Below are positions 52,755 to 62,910 of a stretch of DNA of 64,000 nt, piece by piece. A model generated the notes under the pieces. It was not told the origin of the DNA, did no database searches, and saw only the letters and a list, made by a program, of their open reading frames with translations. Source of the DNA: Fimbriimonadaceae bacterium (lineage in GTDB: Bacteria; Armatimonadota; UBA10988); NCBI GenBank assembly GCA_020850355.1, contig JADZEX010000034.1, positions 1-64,000 on the forward strand, in the 5' to 3' direction. The translations under genes were made by a program, and so were the position numbers. Position 1 is the stretch's first letter; every line of letters starts with the position of its first letter.

Positions 52755-54998
52755 ATGGCCTGCCGCGCTGGTGAGGCTATGGACGCGAGCCGGGTCGGAA
52801 TCGCTTTGGAGGCCTTGGCCGGCACCCTGGTGCTGGTCGAGGCCGATGACCTGCCGGGTTTGGCGGGCCTGCACACGCAGGTGGAGACCCTCGGGGAGGA
52901 GCTCGACGACGCCGCGCCGGCCGCAGTCCGGGAGGCGGTGGCCGCCGTGGCCAGCCGCATCGAGCAGATCATCCTGGACGAGGTCGACGACCCAGTGGTC
53001 AGCCTGGCGGGAATCGGACGAGTCCTCGGCGCCGTCACCGCCGTCTTGCGTGACGGCCGCGGCGTCGACAGCGTCGACCTGGGTCTCGACAGCGTCGCCG
53101 CGCCGCCGGGCGCCGAAGAGGCTGCGGGCAGCCTGGAGGCGAAGCCGCTGGAGGGCGACCCCTCGCTGCTGGCGGAGTTCGTCGCCGAAGCCACCGAGCA
53201 CCTCGAGGCCGCCGACCTGCACCTGCTGCAGCTCGAGACCGACCCCGGCGACGCCGAGGCCATCGACGCGGTGTTCCGGGCCTTCCACACGATCAAGGGC
53301 GTGGCCGGCTTCCTGGCCCTGGACCAGATCAGCCATGTGGCGCATGAGGCCGAGAACCTGCTGGATCTGGCCCGCAAGGGCAAGCTGGTGCTCGAAGGGC
53401 CGGCGATCGACGTCAGCTTCCAGGCAGTCGACGCCCTCAAACGGCTGATCGCCGCGGTGCAGCAGGCCCTCGCCAGCAGCGAGCCGTTGCCCTTCGATGC
53501 CGAGGCGCCGCGGCTGGTCGGGCGGCTGAAGGCCGTCACGCTGGCCGAACCGGGTGACAAGCTCGGTGAACTGCTGGTCGGGGCCGGGCTGGTGCCCGAA
53601 GAAGGCGTCACCGAGGCGCTCGCCGAGCAGCGGCAGGCCGTCGCCGAGGGGCACAGCGAGAAGCCCCCACGGCTGGGTGAACAGCTCGTCCGCGAAGGAC
53701 GGGTCGAGGCCAGCGATGTGGCCCTGGCGCTGCGGACGCAGAAGGCCGCGCCAGCCGCCAAGGCCGGCGCAATGGCCGGCACCAAGGTGGCCGAGTCGGT
53801 GAAGGTCGATGCCGAGCGCCTGGACCGGATCCTCGACACGATCGGCGAGCTGGTGATCGCGCAGTCGATGGTCGCGCAGTCCGACGAGCTGCGGCACGTC
53901 GACTCGGCCCAGCTCCACAGCCGGCTCGGGCAGCTCGACAAGATCACTCGCGAGCTGCAGGAGCTGGGCACCTCGCTGCGGATGGTGCCGGTCCGGGCGA
54001 CCTTCCAGAAGATGGCCCGCCTGGTCCGCGACCTCGCCAAGAAGTGCGGCAAGCCGGTCGAGTTCGTCGCCGTCGGCGAAGACACCGAGCTCGACAAGAA
54101 CGTCGTCGACCAGATCGGCGACCCGCTGATCCACATGATTCGCAACGCGGTGGACCACGGGCTCGAAACACCCGAGCAACGAGCCACCAGCGGCAAGGCG
54201 GCGACCGGCCGGGTCACGCTGCGGGCCTTCCACAAGGGTGGCAACATCCACATTGAGGTGGAAGATGACGGCCGCGGCCTGGACAAGGAGGCGATCCTGG
54301 CGAAGGCCGTCAGCCGCGGCCTGCTGCGCGCCGGTGAAGTGCCCAGCGACCGCGAGATCTTCAACCTGATCTTCGAGCCGGGCTTCTCGACGGCCAAGCA
54401 GATCACCGACGTCTCGGGCCGCGGGGTCGGCATGGATGTCGTCCGCCGCAACATCGAGCATCTCCGCGGGCAGGTCGAGATCCGCTCCGAGATCGGCCGT
54501 GGCAGCGTCTTCTCGATGCGCCTGCCGCTGACCCTGGCGATCATCGACGGGATGGTCGTACGGGTCGGCAGCCACCGCTACATCGTGCCGACGTTGAGCA
54601 TCATCACCACGGTCCGGCCGACCCCGGGTGCGCTGCACACGGTGATCGGCCAGGGCGAGATGCTGCAGGTGCAGGGCCGGCTGCTGCCGTTGCACCGCTT
54701 GAGCGATGTCTACGGCGTCCGTGATGCGGAGCCCGATGCGCTCAACGCGCTGGCCATCGTGGTTGAGGAAGACGGCCGCCAGGCGGCCTTCCTGGCCGAT
54801 GAGCTGCTGGGACAGCAACAGATTGTGATCAAAAGCCTCGGCGAGCTGCTGCGCGGGATCGCGGGACTGGCGGGCGGGGCAGTGATGCCCGACGGACGGG
54901 TTGGTCTGATTGTCGACGTGGCAGGTCTGCTGCGACTCGCCGAGGGCGAGCCGGCGGGTCGCCGCAGTGGCGAGCTGGTCGCGGAGGCGGCCGGCTAG
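52755..54998 (+). CDS. cheA: Chemotaxis histidine kinase CheA with extra modules
   Basis: 747 aa (an ATG eight codons later is an alternative start). Residues ~10-100 form an extra helical N-terminal domain. The Hpt domain at ~135-240 carries H178 in AVFRAFHTIKGVAGF. Instead of a usual P2 domain, residues 265-330 hold two short repeats (KLGELLVGAGLVPEEGV and RLGEQLVREGRVEASDV). Dimerisation helix (~345-415), ATPase (HMIRNAVDHGLE N-box; VEDDGRGLD G1; GFSTAKQITDVSGRGVGMDVV) and CheW-like end (~590-745) follow. It phosphorylates CheY and CheB in response to receptor arrays. First gene of cheA-W-X-Y-R-D-B. Confidence 0.92.
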   Translation: MACRAGEAMDASRVGIALEALAGTLVLVEADDLPGLAGLHTQVETLGEELDDAAPAAVREAVAAVASRIEQIILDEVDDPVVSLAGIGRVLGAVTAVLRDGRGVDSVDLGLDSVAAPPGAEEAAGSLEAKPLEGDPSLLAEFVAEATEHLEAADLHLLQLETDPGDAEAIDAVFRAFHTIKGVAGFLALDQISHVAHEAENLLDLARKGKLVLEGPAIDVSFQAVDALKRLIAAVQQALASSEPLPFDAEAPRLVGRLKAVTLAEPGDKLGELLVGAGLVPEEGVTEALAEQRQAVAEGHSEKPPRLGEQLVREGRVEASDVALALRTQKAAPAAKAGAMAGTKVAESVKVDAERLDRILDTIGELVIAQSMVAQSDELRHVDSAQLHSRLGQLDKITRELQELGTSLRMVPVRATFQKMARLVRDLAKKCGKPVEFVAVGEDTELDKNVVDQIGDPLIHMIRNAVDHGLETPEQRATSGKAATGRVTLRAFHKGGNIHIEVEDDGRGLDKEAILAKAVSRGLLRAGEVPSDREIFNLIFEPGFSTAKQITDVSGRGVGMDVVRRNIEHLRGQVEIRSEIGRGSVFSMRLPLTLAIIDGMVVRVGSHRYIVPTLSIITTVRPTPGALHTVIGQGEMLQVQGRLLPLHRLSDVYGVRDAEPDALNALAIVVEEDGRQAAFLADELLGQQQIVIKSLGELLRGIAGLAGGAVMPDGRVGLIVDVAGLLRLAEGEPAGRRSGELVAEAAG

Positions 54999-55010
54999 GA
55001 GAGGGATATC

Positions 55011-55529
55011 ATGGCAATGAGTGAGACAGTGCTGAGCGAGCGGGCGCTCGAGGGTTGGGAGCGACTGGCGGGCAAGTACCTGACCTTCCGGCTGGCCAAC
55101 GAGGAGTTCGGCCTGCAGATCCTGGTGGTCCGCGAGATCATCGGGCTGATGGACATCACCACGGTCCCGCGCACGCCGGACTGGGTCCGCGGGGTGATCA
55201 ACCTGCGCGGCAAGGTGATCCCGGTGGTCGACCTGCGGGTGAAGTTCGGCATGGCCAGCGTGGAAGACACGGCCTCGACCTGCATCATCGTGGTCGAGGT
55301 GACCCGCGGCGAGGACGCCCTGCCGATGGGCGTGGTGGTCGACGAGGTCAGCGAGGTCCGCGATGTGGTGGCCGACCAGATCGACCCGACCCCGGCCTTC
55401 GGCGCGGCGGTCGACACCGAGTTCATCCTCGGCATGGGCAAGGTCGGCCAGACCGTGGTGATGCTGCTGGACATCGACCGCGTCCTGAACGACAGCGAAC
55501 TGGCGGCGGTCGAAGCGGTCACCTCCTGA
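55011..55529 (+). CDS. cheW: Chemotaxis adaptor CheW
   Basis: 172 aa SH3-like double barrel that links receptors to CheA. GAGAGGGA lies just before ATG 55011. Signature stretches: YLTFRLANEEFGLQILVVREII, VPRTPDWVRGVINLRGKVIPVVDLRVKFG (the conserved R-G-V-I-N-L-R-G motif), MGVVVDEVSEVRDV and MLLDIDRVL. It starts 12 bp after cheA. A 106-bp gap to cheX follows, with no clear terminator. Confidence 0.93.
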   Translation: MAMSETVLSERALEGWERLAGKYLTFRLANEEFGLQILVVREIIGLMDITTVPRTPDWVRGVINLRGKVIPVVDLRVKFGMASVEDTASTCIIVVEVTRGEDALPMGVVVDEVSEVRDVVADQIDPTPAFGAAVDTEFILGMGKVGQTVVMLLDIDRVLNDSELAAVEAVTS

Positions 55530-55635
55530 GGCTCCGGCCGGCGAGGGCCTGCCGCGACGCGGGGTGCGCGCGTCGTGCAGCCAATCTCCGGGAGTCCGGC
55601 GCGGCTCCCGGCGGCGGGCTCAGGAAGAGCAAACC

Positions 55636-56115
55636 ATGAATGTCAAGCTCATCAACCCCTTCATCGAGAGTGTCTACGAGCTGTTCGCGACGATGCTCAA
55701 CTGCGGCGTCAGTCGGGGCGACGTGACGCTCTCGAAGCTGGGGGGCGATCCCAAACACCTGGTGGCCCTGATCGGTCTCAGCGGCCCGGCCCGCGGGACG
55801 GTCGCGCTGTCGCTGCCGGTCGACACCTCGCTGCAACTGACCGGCCGCCTGCTCGGCCCGGTGCCGACCGAGGTCAATGACGACGTCGCCGACGCGGTGG
55901 CCGAAATGGCCAACATGATCGCCGGCAGCGCCAAGGCCAAGCTCGGGGCTGATACCGGCACGCCGATCAACCTCGGCCTGCCGACGGTGGTCACCGGGTC
56001 CGACTACAAGGTGGTTTACCCGTCCGACACCGTCTGGCTGGACGTGCCGTTCCAGAGCGAGCTCGGCCAGTTCAGCCTGCGGGTGACCTTTGAGTTCAGC
56101 AACGGAGGGGCCTGA
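55636..56115 (+). CDS. cheX: CheY-P phosphatase CheX-like
   Basis: 159 aa. GGAAGAG precedes ATG 55636. FIESVYELFATMLNCGVSRGDV at the start and VNDDVADAVAEMANMIAGSAKAKLG in the middle match CheX, whose active site is E-x-x-N (Glu and Asn in AEMANMI). It removes phosphate from CheY, so it replaces CheZ in this operon. The stop overlaps the cheY start (TGATG). Confidence 0.85.
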   Translation: MNVKLINPFIESVYELFATMLNCGVSRGDVTLSKLGGDPKHLVALIGLSGPARGTVALSLPVDTSLQLTGRLLGPVPTEVNDDVADAVAEMANMIAGSAKAKLGADTGTPINLGLPTVVTGSDYKVVYPSDTVWLDVPFQSELGQFSLRVTFEFSNGGA

Positions 56116-56474
56116 TGAAAGTCCTCGTGGTCGACGATTCGAGCGTCATGCGGCGCATTCTGATCAACGCTCTCAACACTGGGGGCATCACCGAAGTGCA
56201 GCAGGCCGCCGACGGCTCGGAAGCGGTCGCGATGTGCGCGGCCGAGGCCTATGACCTGGTCCTGATGGACTGGAACATGCCCAACATGCGCGGCATCGAC
56301 GCCGTCCGCACGATCCGTTCCAGCGGCAACACCGTCAAGATCATGATGGTCACCACCGAGGCGGAGAAGTCGCGGGTGATCGAAGCGCTCAAGGCTGGCG
56401 CCAACAACTACGTGGTGAAGCCCTTCGAGCCGGCGACGATCCTCGAGAAGATCCAGGCCACTTGCGCCTCGTGA
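56115..56474 (+). CDS. cheY: Response regulator CheY
   Basis: 119 aa single receiver domain. The acidic pair D7-D8 (VLVVDDSSVMRR), phosphoacceptor D52 (LVLMDWNMPNMRG), switch Thr in MMVTTEAEK and K102 in NYVVKPFEPA are all present. It carries the signal from CheA to the flagellar or pilus motor. It overlaps cheX, fitting a matched kinase target and phosphatase. Confidence 0.93.
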   Translation: MKVLVVDDSSVMRRILINALNTGGITEVQQAADGSEAVAMCAAEAYDLVLMDWNMPNMRGIDAVRTIRSSGNTVKIMMVTTEAEKSRVIEALKAGANNYVVKPFEPATILEKIQATCAS

Positions 56475-56520
56475 GGGCTGGTCGAACCGGGGCCCAGGCG
56501 GGCCAGGACGGGGATGCGCC

Positions 56521-57327
56521 ATGGAAGCAGTCGTCTTCGAGCAGTTCCGGACGTTGATCTACGACGCCAGCGGGATCGCCCTGCAGGCCAACAAGGAGGC
56601 GCTCGTCGCGGCGCGCGTCGCGAAGCGAATGCGGCGGTTGGGAATCGACCGCTACGAGACCTACCTGGATCACGTCACCGCCGACCGCTCGGGCGAGGAG
56701 TTGGTGCATCTGCTGGATGCCATCAGCACCAACGTCACCAGCTTCTTCCGCGAGTCGACGCACTTCGACCTGCTGGCCAAGCTGGTCCCGCAGTGGGCTG
56801 CCGAGCGCGGCGGCAAGCTGCGTTTCTGGTCGGCCGCCTGCTCCAGCGGCGAGGAGCCCTACACGCTGGCGATGGTGCTCGACCGCGCCCTGGAGGGACG
56901 GGCGGTGGACTGGAAGATCCTGGCCACCGACATCTCGACGCGGGTCCTCGAAAAGGCCGCCGCCGGCGTCTATGAGCCGGCCCGCATGGGCGGCATCACG
57001 CCCGACCTGCGGGCCCGCTACTTCAGCTCCTGCGGTGGACGCGACGAGCGCCTCTACCAGGTCGTGCCAGAGCTGCGGCAACGCGTGCTGTTCCGCCGGA
57101 TCAACCTGGCGACGCCGCCCTTTCCGTTCAAGAACCAGCTCGATGCGGTCTTCTGCCGCAACGTGATGATCTACTTCGACGCCGCCACGCGGGGCCGGCT
57201 GGTCGACGAGATCGCCCGCCACCTGCGGCCGGGCGGCTATCTCTTCGTGGGCCACGCCGAGTCCCTGACCGGCCTGCCGACCGCCCTCCGGACGGTCCAG
57301 CCGTCGGTCTACTGTCATGGCCGCTGA
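56521..57327 (+). CDS. cheR: Chemoreceptor methyltransferase CheR
   Basis: 268 aa. The N-terminal helical domain (FEQFRTLIYDASGIALQANKEAL ... RVAKRMRRLG) and ISTNVTSFFRESTHFDLL (the T-N-x-T-x-F-F-R-E motif) are typical. RFWSAACSSGEEPYTLAM binds SAM, followed by ATDISTRVLEKA and DAVFCRNVMIYFD. It methylates receptor glutamates for adaptation. No receptor gene is in the window, so the receptors are encoded elsewhere. Confidence 0.93.
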   Translation: MEAVVFEQFRTLIYDASGIALQANKEALVAARVAKRMRRLGIDRYETYLDHVTADRSGEELVHLLDAISTNVTSFFRESTHFDLLAKLVPQWAAERGGKLRFWSAACSSGEEPYTLAMVLDRALEGRAVDWKILATDISTRVLEKAAAGVYEPARMGGITPDLRARYFSSCGGRDERLYQVVPELRQRVLFRRINLATPPFPFKNQLDAVFCRNVMIYFDAATRGRLVDEIARHLRPGGYLFVGHAESLTGLPTALRTVQPSVYCHGR

Positions 57328-57337
57328 GGCGCGGGGC

Positions 57338-58869
<1,532 letters not shown>

Positions 58870-58973
58870 CCTCGTCCCTCGGGGAACGATTCGTCGCCGG
58901 CCGGAGTTGCCGGTCGGTAGGCGCTCACGGCACACTACAGGTGCCGGTGGGAGTCCCTCGGCCGGAGGTCTCG

Positions 58974-59978
58974 ATGAAGCCGATCTTGATGCACGCTGCC
59001 CTGACCCTGGCGGCGCTGGTGGTGACGGCCTGCGCGCAACAGGGCGAGCAGCCGGTGGCCAGGCGGGGTCAGGCCCCGCCCGTGCCGCTGCCGCCGGCGA
59101 CCCCCGCGGCGCAGCCTGTGCAGGGCGGCGGACAGCCCGCCAAGCCCGCCGCAAAGACCATCTTCGGGCACCAGCAGGCTAGCCTGGCGCACCTCAAGAG
59201 CCTCCCCGAGGCGCAGATCGGCGCGGCCAGGCAGCACCTGCAAGTGGCCTACGGGCACACCTCGCACGGCAGTCAGATCGTCAGCGGGATGCAGGGCCTG
59301 GACGCGTTCATGGGCGGCCGCGGGCGGTACGCCTTCAACGCCACCGGCGCCGGCGGGGCGCTGCGACTGGTCGATGGCGCCGGCTACGATGAGCAGGGCG
59401 GCCTGGTCGGCGACGCTGGCTGGGAAGCCGGCGAGAAGCTGCGCTTCGAGGACGAGACCCGCAAGTTTCTGGGCTCGCCGACGGCCCAGGGCCGCGGCTC
59501 GAAGAACCCCGGGATCAACGTCGTGATGTGGTCGTTCTGCGGCCAGATGAGCGGCTTCGACCCACAGCGGCAGGTGAAGTGGTACCTCGACCAGATGGCG
59601 CGCCTCGACGCTGCCTACCCCGGCGTGACGTTCGTCCGGATGACCGGTCACCTCGACGGCAGTGGCGTCGCCGGGCGGCTCAACCAGAACAACGAGCTGG
59701 TGCGGGCCGCCTGCCGGCAGGGCGGCAAGTGGCTGTTCGACTTCGCCGACATCGAGAGCTACGATCCTGACGGCGCCGAGTACCTCTCCCGCGGCGGCAA
59801 CGATGCCTGCGGCTACAACGGTGGCAACTGGGCCCAGGAGTGGCAGAGCAAGCATCGCGAAGGCCAGGACTGGTACCGCTGCGAATCGGCGCACAGCGAA
59901 CCACTCAACGCCAATCGCAAGGCCTACGCGGCCTGGGCGATGTTCGCGGCGATCGCCGCGGCCAAGGCCGGAGGGTAG
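58974..59978 (+). CDS. Conserved lipoprotein of unknown function
   Basis: 334 aa. GGAGG is spaced five bases before ATG 58974. The leader MKPILMHAALTLAALVVTAC ends in a lipobox-like V-T-A-C. A Pro/Gly/Gln-rich linker (~25-60) precedes a globular domain with VAYGHTSHGSQIVSGMQGLDAF, GINVVMWSFCGQMSGFD, TFVRMTGHLDGSG and GYNGGNWAQEW. The Ser, His and Asp residues in these blocks would suit an SGNH-like or other hydrolase, but I cannot name a family. It is followed after 2 bp by the retropepsin-PDZ gene, so the two may act together in the envelope. Confidence 0.65.
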   Translation: MKPILMHAALTLAALVVTACAQQGEQPVARRGQAPPVPLPPATPAAQPVQGGGQPAKPAAKTIFGHQQASLAHLKSLPEAQIGAARQHLQVAYGHTSHGSQIVSGMQGLDAFMGGRGRYAFNATGAGGALRLVDGAGYDEQGGLVGDAGWEAGEKLRFEDETRKFLGSPTAQGRGSKNPGINVVMWSFCGQMSGFDPQRQVKWYLDQMARLDAAYPGVTFVRMTGHLDGSGVAGRLNQNNELVRAACRQGGKWLFDFADIESYDPDGAEYLSRGGNDACGYNGGNWAQEWQSKHREGQDWYRCESAHSEPLNANRKAYAAWAMFAAIAAAKAGG

Positions 59979-59980
59979 CG

Positions 59981-61153
59981 ATGCCGGGTCGGCGCTGGTG
60001 GTGGGCGGCGGCAGGCGCCCTCGTGATCGGGTTGACCAGCCCCGCCCGCGGGGCCGACCCGCCGGCCGCGGTGGAGGTGCCGTTTGAGCTCGGCCGGCAC
60101 CTGCTGCTGGTGCCGGCGACGCTGGCCGGACAGACCACGCCGGGGCTCTACATCGTCGACACCGGCGCCGGGATCACGATGCTGCACGAGCCGGCGGTCG
60201 CGGCGCTGGGGCTGGCGGTCAAGGCGGAGCTGCCAGCGGTCGACACGACCGGCCGCAGCAGCAAAGTCAAAGTGGTGCAGCTCGCCCAGATCCAGGTTGG
60301 GGGCTACACCGCCACCGAGGTCGAAGCCGCCCTGACCGATCTCAGCGGGCTCAGTCTGCTGATCGGCCGGCCGCTGACGGGTATCCTGGGCCACAACCTG
60401 TTGTCCCGGCAGGCGCTGACCGTGGACTATGCGGCTGGCCGGGTCACCTTCGGCGGCGCGCCCGAGCCGACGGCCGAGACGCTGGTGTTGCCGGCGGTGG
60501 CGGCCAAACCGTTCACGCCGATCGGCCTGCTGTGTCGGGTCGACGACCAGGAGGTGCAGGCCAGTCTGGATACCGGCGCCGCCGACTGCAGCCTGCCGCG
60601 GACCTTCCTGGAGCAGCTCCCCGCCGACCGCCACCCGCGCCGCGAAGCGCGCGGCGGCATGTCCGGCGGCCTCTTCGGGATGAGCGACAAGGACCTCCTG
60701 GTGCGTTGCCGCGAGCTGCGGATCGGCGACCTGGAGCTGCGCCACTACCCGGTCAGCTCGGTGGTCAGCCAGCGCGGCCTGCTCGGTTACGGCCTGCTCT
60801 GCAACTACCACCTGGTGGTCGACTACCCGCACCAGCGGGTCCTGCTGCGCCGGCTGCCGGGACGGTCGATCAAGCAGGACCTGGACACCTTCGGGGTGGC
60901 GATCCTCAAGCTCGGAGGGCTGCCCGCCCGGGTCACCGGCCTCTGGCCCGGCGCCGCCGCCGCGCAGGCCGGGCTGGCCCTCGCTGATGTCGTCGAATCG
61001 ATCAACGGTCAGCCGGCCAGTGGTCTGACGCAAGCCGAACTGGCCAAGCTGCTGTTCCGGCCAGAGGTCCGCGAGCTGACGCTCGACATTCGCCGCGACA
61101 ACACGCCGCAGACCGTCAAGCTGACGCGCGGCCCGGTCTTCGGTCCGCCCTAA
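59981..61153 (+). CDS. Retropepsin-like aspartic protease with C-terminal PDZ
   Basis: 390 aa with a signal peptide (RRWWWAAAGALVIGLTSPARG). Two retropepsin-type halves are visible: YIVDTGAGITMLHEPAV (~60) and ASLDTGAADCSLPRTFL (~190), each with the catalytic D-T-G. A second hydrophobic-hydrophobic-Gly flap is also seen (GILGHNLLSR; LLGYGLLCNYHLVVDY). The C-terminal ~90 residues are a PDZ domain (GLWPGAAAAQAGLALADVVESINGQPA). Having both lobes in one chain resembles pepsin-like pairing, whereas bacterial retropepsins normally dimerise. It is probably periplasmic. Confidence 0.8.
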   Translation: MPGRRWWWAAAGALVIGLTSPARGADPPAAVEVPFELGRHLLLVPATLAGQTTPGLYIVDTGAGITMLHEPAVAALGLAVKAELPAVDTTGRSSKVKVVQLAQIQVGGYTATEVEAALTDLSGLSLLIGRPLTGILGHNLLSRQALTVDYAAGRVTFGGAPEPTAETLVLPAVAAKPFTPIGLLCRVDDQEVQASLDTGAADCSLPRTFLEQLPADRHPRREARGGMSGGLFGMSDKDLLVRCRELRIGDLELRHYPVSSVVSQRGLLGYGLLCNYHLVVDYPHQRVLLRRLPGRSIKQDLDTFGVAILKLGGLPARVTGLWPGAAAAQAGLALADVVESINGQPASGLTQAELAKLLFRPEVRELTLDIRRDNTPQTVKLTRGPVFGPP

Positions 61154-61162
61154 GCGGTGGCG

Positions 61163-62158
61163 TCAGGCGTAGTTGCCGTGCTGCCGGAAGACCTCGTAGC
61201 CCCAGTGCTGCCAGAGCGGCTCGACGCCAATCGACGGGTTGTCGGGGTAGTCTTTGACGATCAGCCCGCCGCCCCGCCCGCCCAGTTTGGCCAGCATCTG
61301 CTGGGCGTGCTCCTCAATCAGCGCCCGGTCGCCGTGGGGCAAGACCCACTGGATGTCGACCGGCGACCAGTAGGTGACGTCGAACTGGCCCAGGAAGTCA
61401 AGCCCACTGAGTTCGGGCTGGTCGAACTGGAACACGTCGACGCCGATCTCGACCAGGCTGGGGATGATGTCGACGACATAGCCGCAGGAGTGCATCCAGA
61501 AGGTCAGCCCGCGGGCGTGACAGTGGCCGATCAGCCGCTCGAAGTCGGGACGGAACATCGCCTGCCACATCGCCGGGCTGACCAGCAGGCGGTCCTCGGT
61601 GCCCCAGTCCTCGCCGATCATCACCCCATCGCAGCCGGCCGCGGCGTAGAGGTCGACCTGCGCGATCGCCAGGTCGTTGAGCAACCGGTTGAGCTGCGTG
61701 ACCTTCGCCGGCTCGGCGGCACAGTCGAGCAGGTACTGCTCGAAGCGGCGCAGGTAACGCGCGTAGTTGAAGGCGCAGCCGTGCAGGTGGCCCAGCAGGT
61801 ACTGCCCCGGCTGCTGTTCGCGCTGCGCCGCGAGGTGGGTGTAGCGCGCCGGATCGCCCAGCGTCGGCGGCTGCCAGGTGGTGAGATGGTCCCAGGTCGG
61901 CAGCGCCGGCTGCACCACCTCGCCTTTGTCGGTCTTGCCGGCGACGCGCCGCCAGAGGCAGCCCCACTCGTCCCAGTGGTTCTCGAATCCGGCCCCATCG
62001 GCGACCCACCCGGTCGCCCGCGACTCCGCCGCCCCACGCGGCCCGGCGCCGGCCAGGTCGTTCAGCCGGGGCTGGCCTTCGAAGGGCGAGTAGTTGAACC
62101 CGATCCGGGGCGGCCGGTCCCGTCGTAACACCCTGGAGATGATCTCACGCGACGTCAT
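61163..62158 (-). CDS. Uroporphyrinogen decarboxylase-like (URO-D family) protein
   Basis: 331 aa, starting MTSREIISRVLRRDRPPRIGFNY. This family includes HemE and many methyltransferases. VDLYAAAGCDGVMIGEDWGTEDRLLVSPAMWQAMFRP, GLTFWMHSCGYVVDIIPSLVEIGVDVFQF and GGLIVKDYPDNPSIG place it in the MtaA/CmuA-like branch rather than HemE. The conserved His and Cys in MHSCG could bind zinc, as in methyl-cobamide:thiol methyltransferases. Such proteins are expanded in Planctomycetes/Armatimonadota and their substrates are mostly unknown. It stands alone and is convergent with the PDZ protease. Confidence 0.8.
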   Translation of the reverse strand: MTSREIISRVLRRDRPPRIGFNYSPFEGQPRLNDLAGAGPRGAAESRATGWVADGAGFENHWDEWGCLWRRVAGKTDKGEVVQPALPTWDHLTTWQPPTLGDPARYTHLAAQREQQPGQYLLGHLHGCAFNYARYLRRFEQYLLDCAAEPAKVTQLNRLLNDLAIAQVDLYAAAGCDGVMIGEDWGTEDRLLVSPAMWQAMFRPDFERLIGHCHARGLTFWMHSCGYVVDIIPSLVEIGVDVFQFDQPELSGLDFLGQFDVTYWSPVDIQWVLPHGDRALIEEHAQQMLAKLGGRGGGLIVKDYPDNPSIGVEPLWQHWGYEVFRQHGNYA

Positions 62159-62328
62159 CGCCTGCTCCCGCGGCCGGGGAGCCGCTTCCCCGGCCATCCC
62201 GCCGATCCTGCGCCGCACCGTGGCAACCCGCCTGCTGACCGACAGCAAGTACCACCGGCGGGCGATCCGTGGTTCGTCAGGGAGGGCCGCCAGCCGGGCG
62301 CCGCGTGCCGCCCACTGCGGACCGCAGC

Positions 62329-62910
62329 TCAGCGCTGCTGCCCGGGAGGCTCGGCGCCCGCCAGCCGGCGGATCGCAGCGACGAGCGCGACGAAACTCGG
62401 TGAGCGGGTGTTGTCCAGATTCAGCAGCGGACCCAGTGCGCGGGAGCCCGCCACCTTCTGATATCGCCCGGCGGTCAGTTTCTGCAGCTCCCGCGAGGGC
62501 GATTCGAGTCGGTCCGGCTGGCGCCACTTGCGCTTGGCTTGTTGCGCACTCAGGCCACGCAGTCCCAGCGCCTGCTCGACGGCGGCCAGATCGGCCAGGT
62601 AGAAGCTCTCCAGCTCGTGACAGGCCAGGCGCACAATCGTGGCGGGCCGGCCGGCTGCAAGGCAGCTTTGGCGCAGGTTCTGCTTGAGGGCGCGGCAATC
62701 GGGATGGTTGTCCAGGTCGCACAGCACAATGAACTGCGCGCCGGGCGTGCAATAGCCGCGGAGCTTCCGCTCGAGCTCGTCGAAGAGCTGGCGCTTGCCT
62801 TCGAAGACGATGAAGCGCACGTCGGCTTCGGCGCCGAGCAGCCGGGGCAGCAGCCCTTCGAGCAGAGCCTTGGCCGACTCCTCTTCGAGCAGGAAAACCA
62901 ACTCGTTCAC
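62329..62910 (-). CDS. DUF4276 (TOPRIM-like) protein paired with AAA ATPase
   Basis: 193 aa. The fold signs are FLLEEESAKALLEGLLPRLL (first acidic pair), FIVFEGKRQLFDELERKLRGY, VLCDLDNHPDC (D-x-D) and ACHELESFYLADL (E-x-E, usual in DUF4276 as H-x-x-E-A-W). These acidic positions mimic a TOPRIM nuclease site. The start overlaps the ATPase stop by ATGA. AAA ATPase/TOPRIM pairs of this type resemble two-gene OLD-like systems that act against phage or foreign DNA. The nuclease role is inferred. Confidence 0.78.
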   Translation of the reverse strand: MNELVFLLEEESAKALLEGLLPRLLGAEADVRFIVFEGKRQLFDELERKLRGYCTPGAQFIVLCDLDNHPDCRALKQNLRQSCLAAGRPATIVRLACHELESFYLADLAAVEQALGLRGLSAQQAKRKWRQPDRLESPSRELQKLTAGRYQKVAGSRALGPLLNLDNTRSPSFVALVAAIRRLAGAEPPGQQR

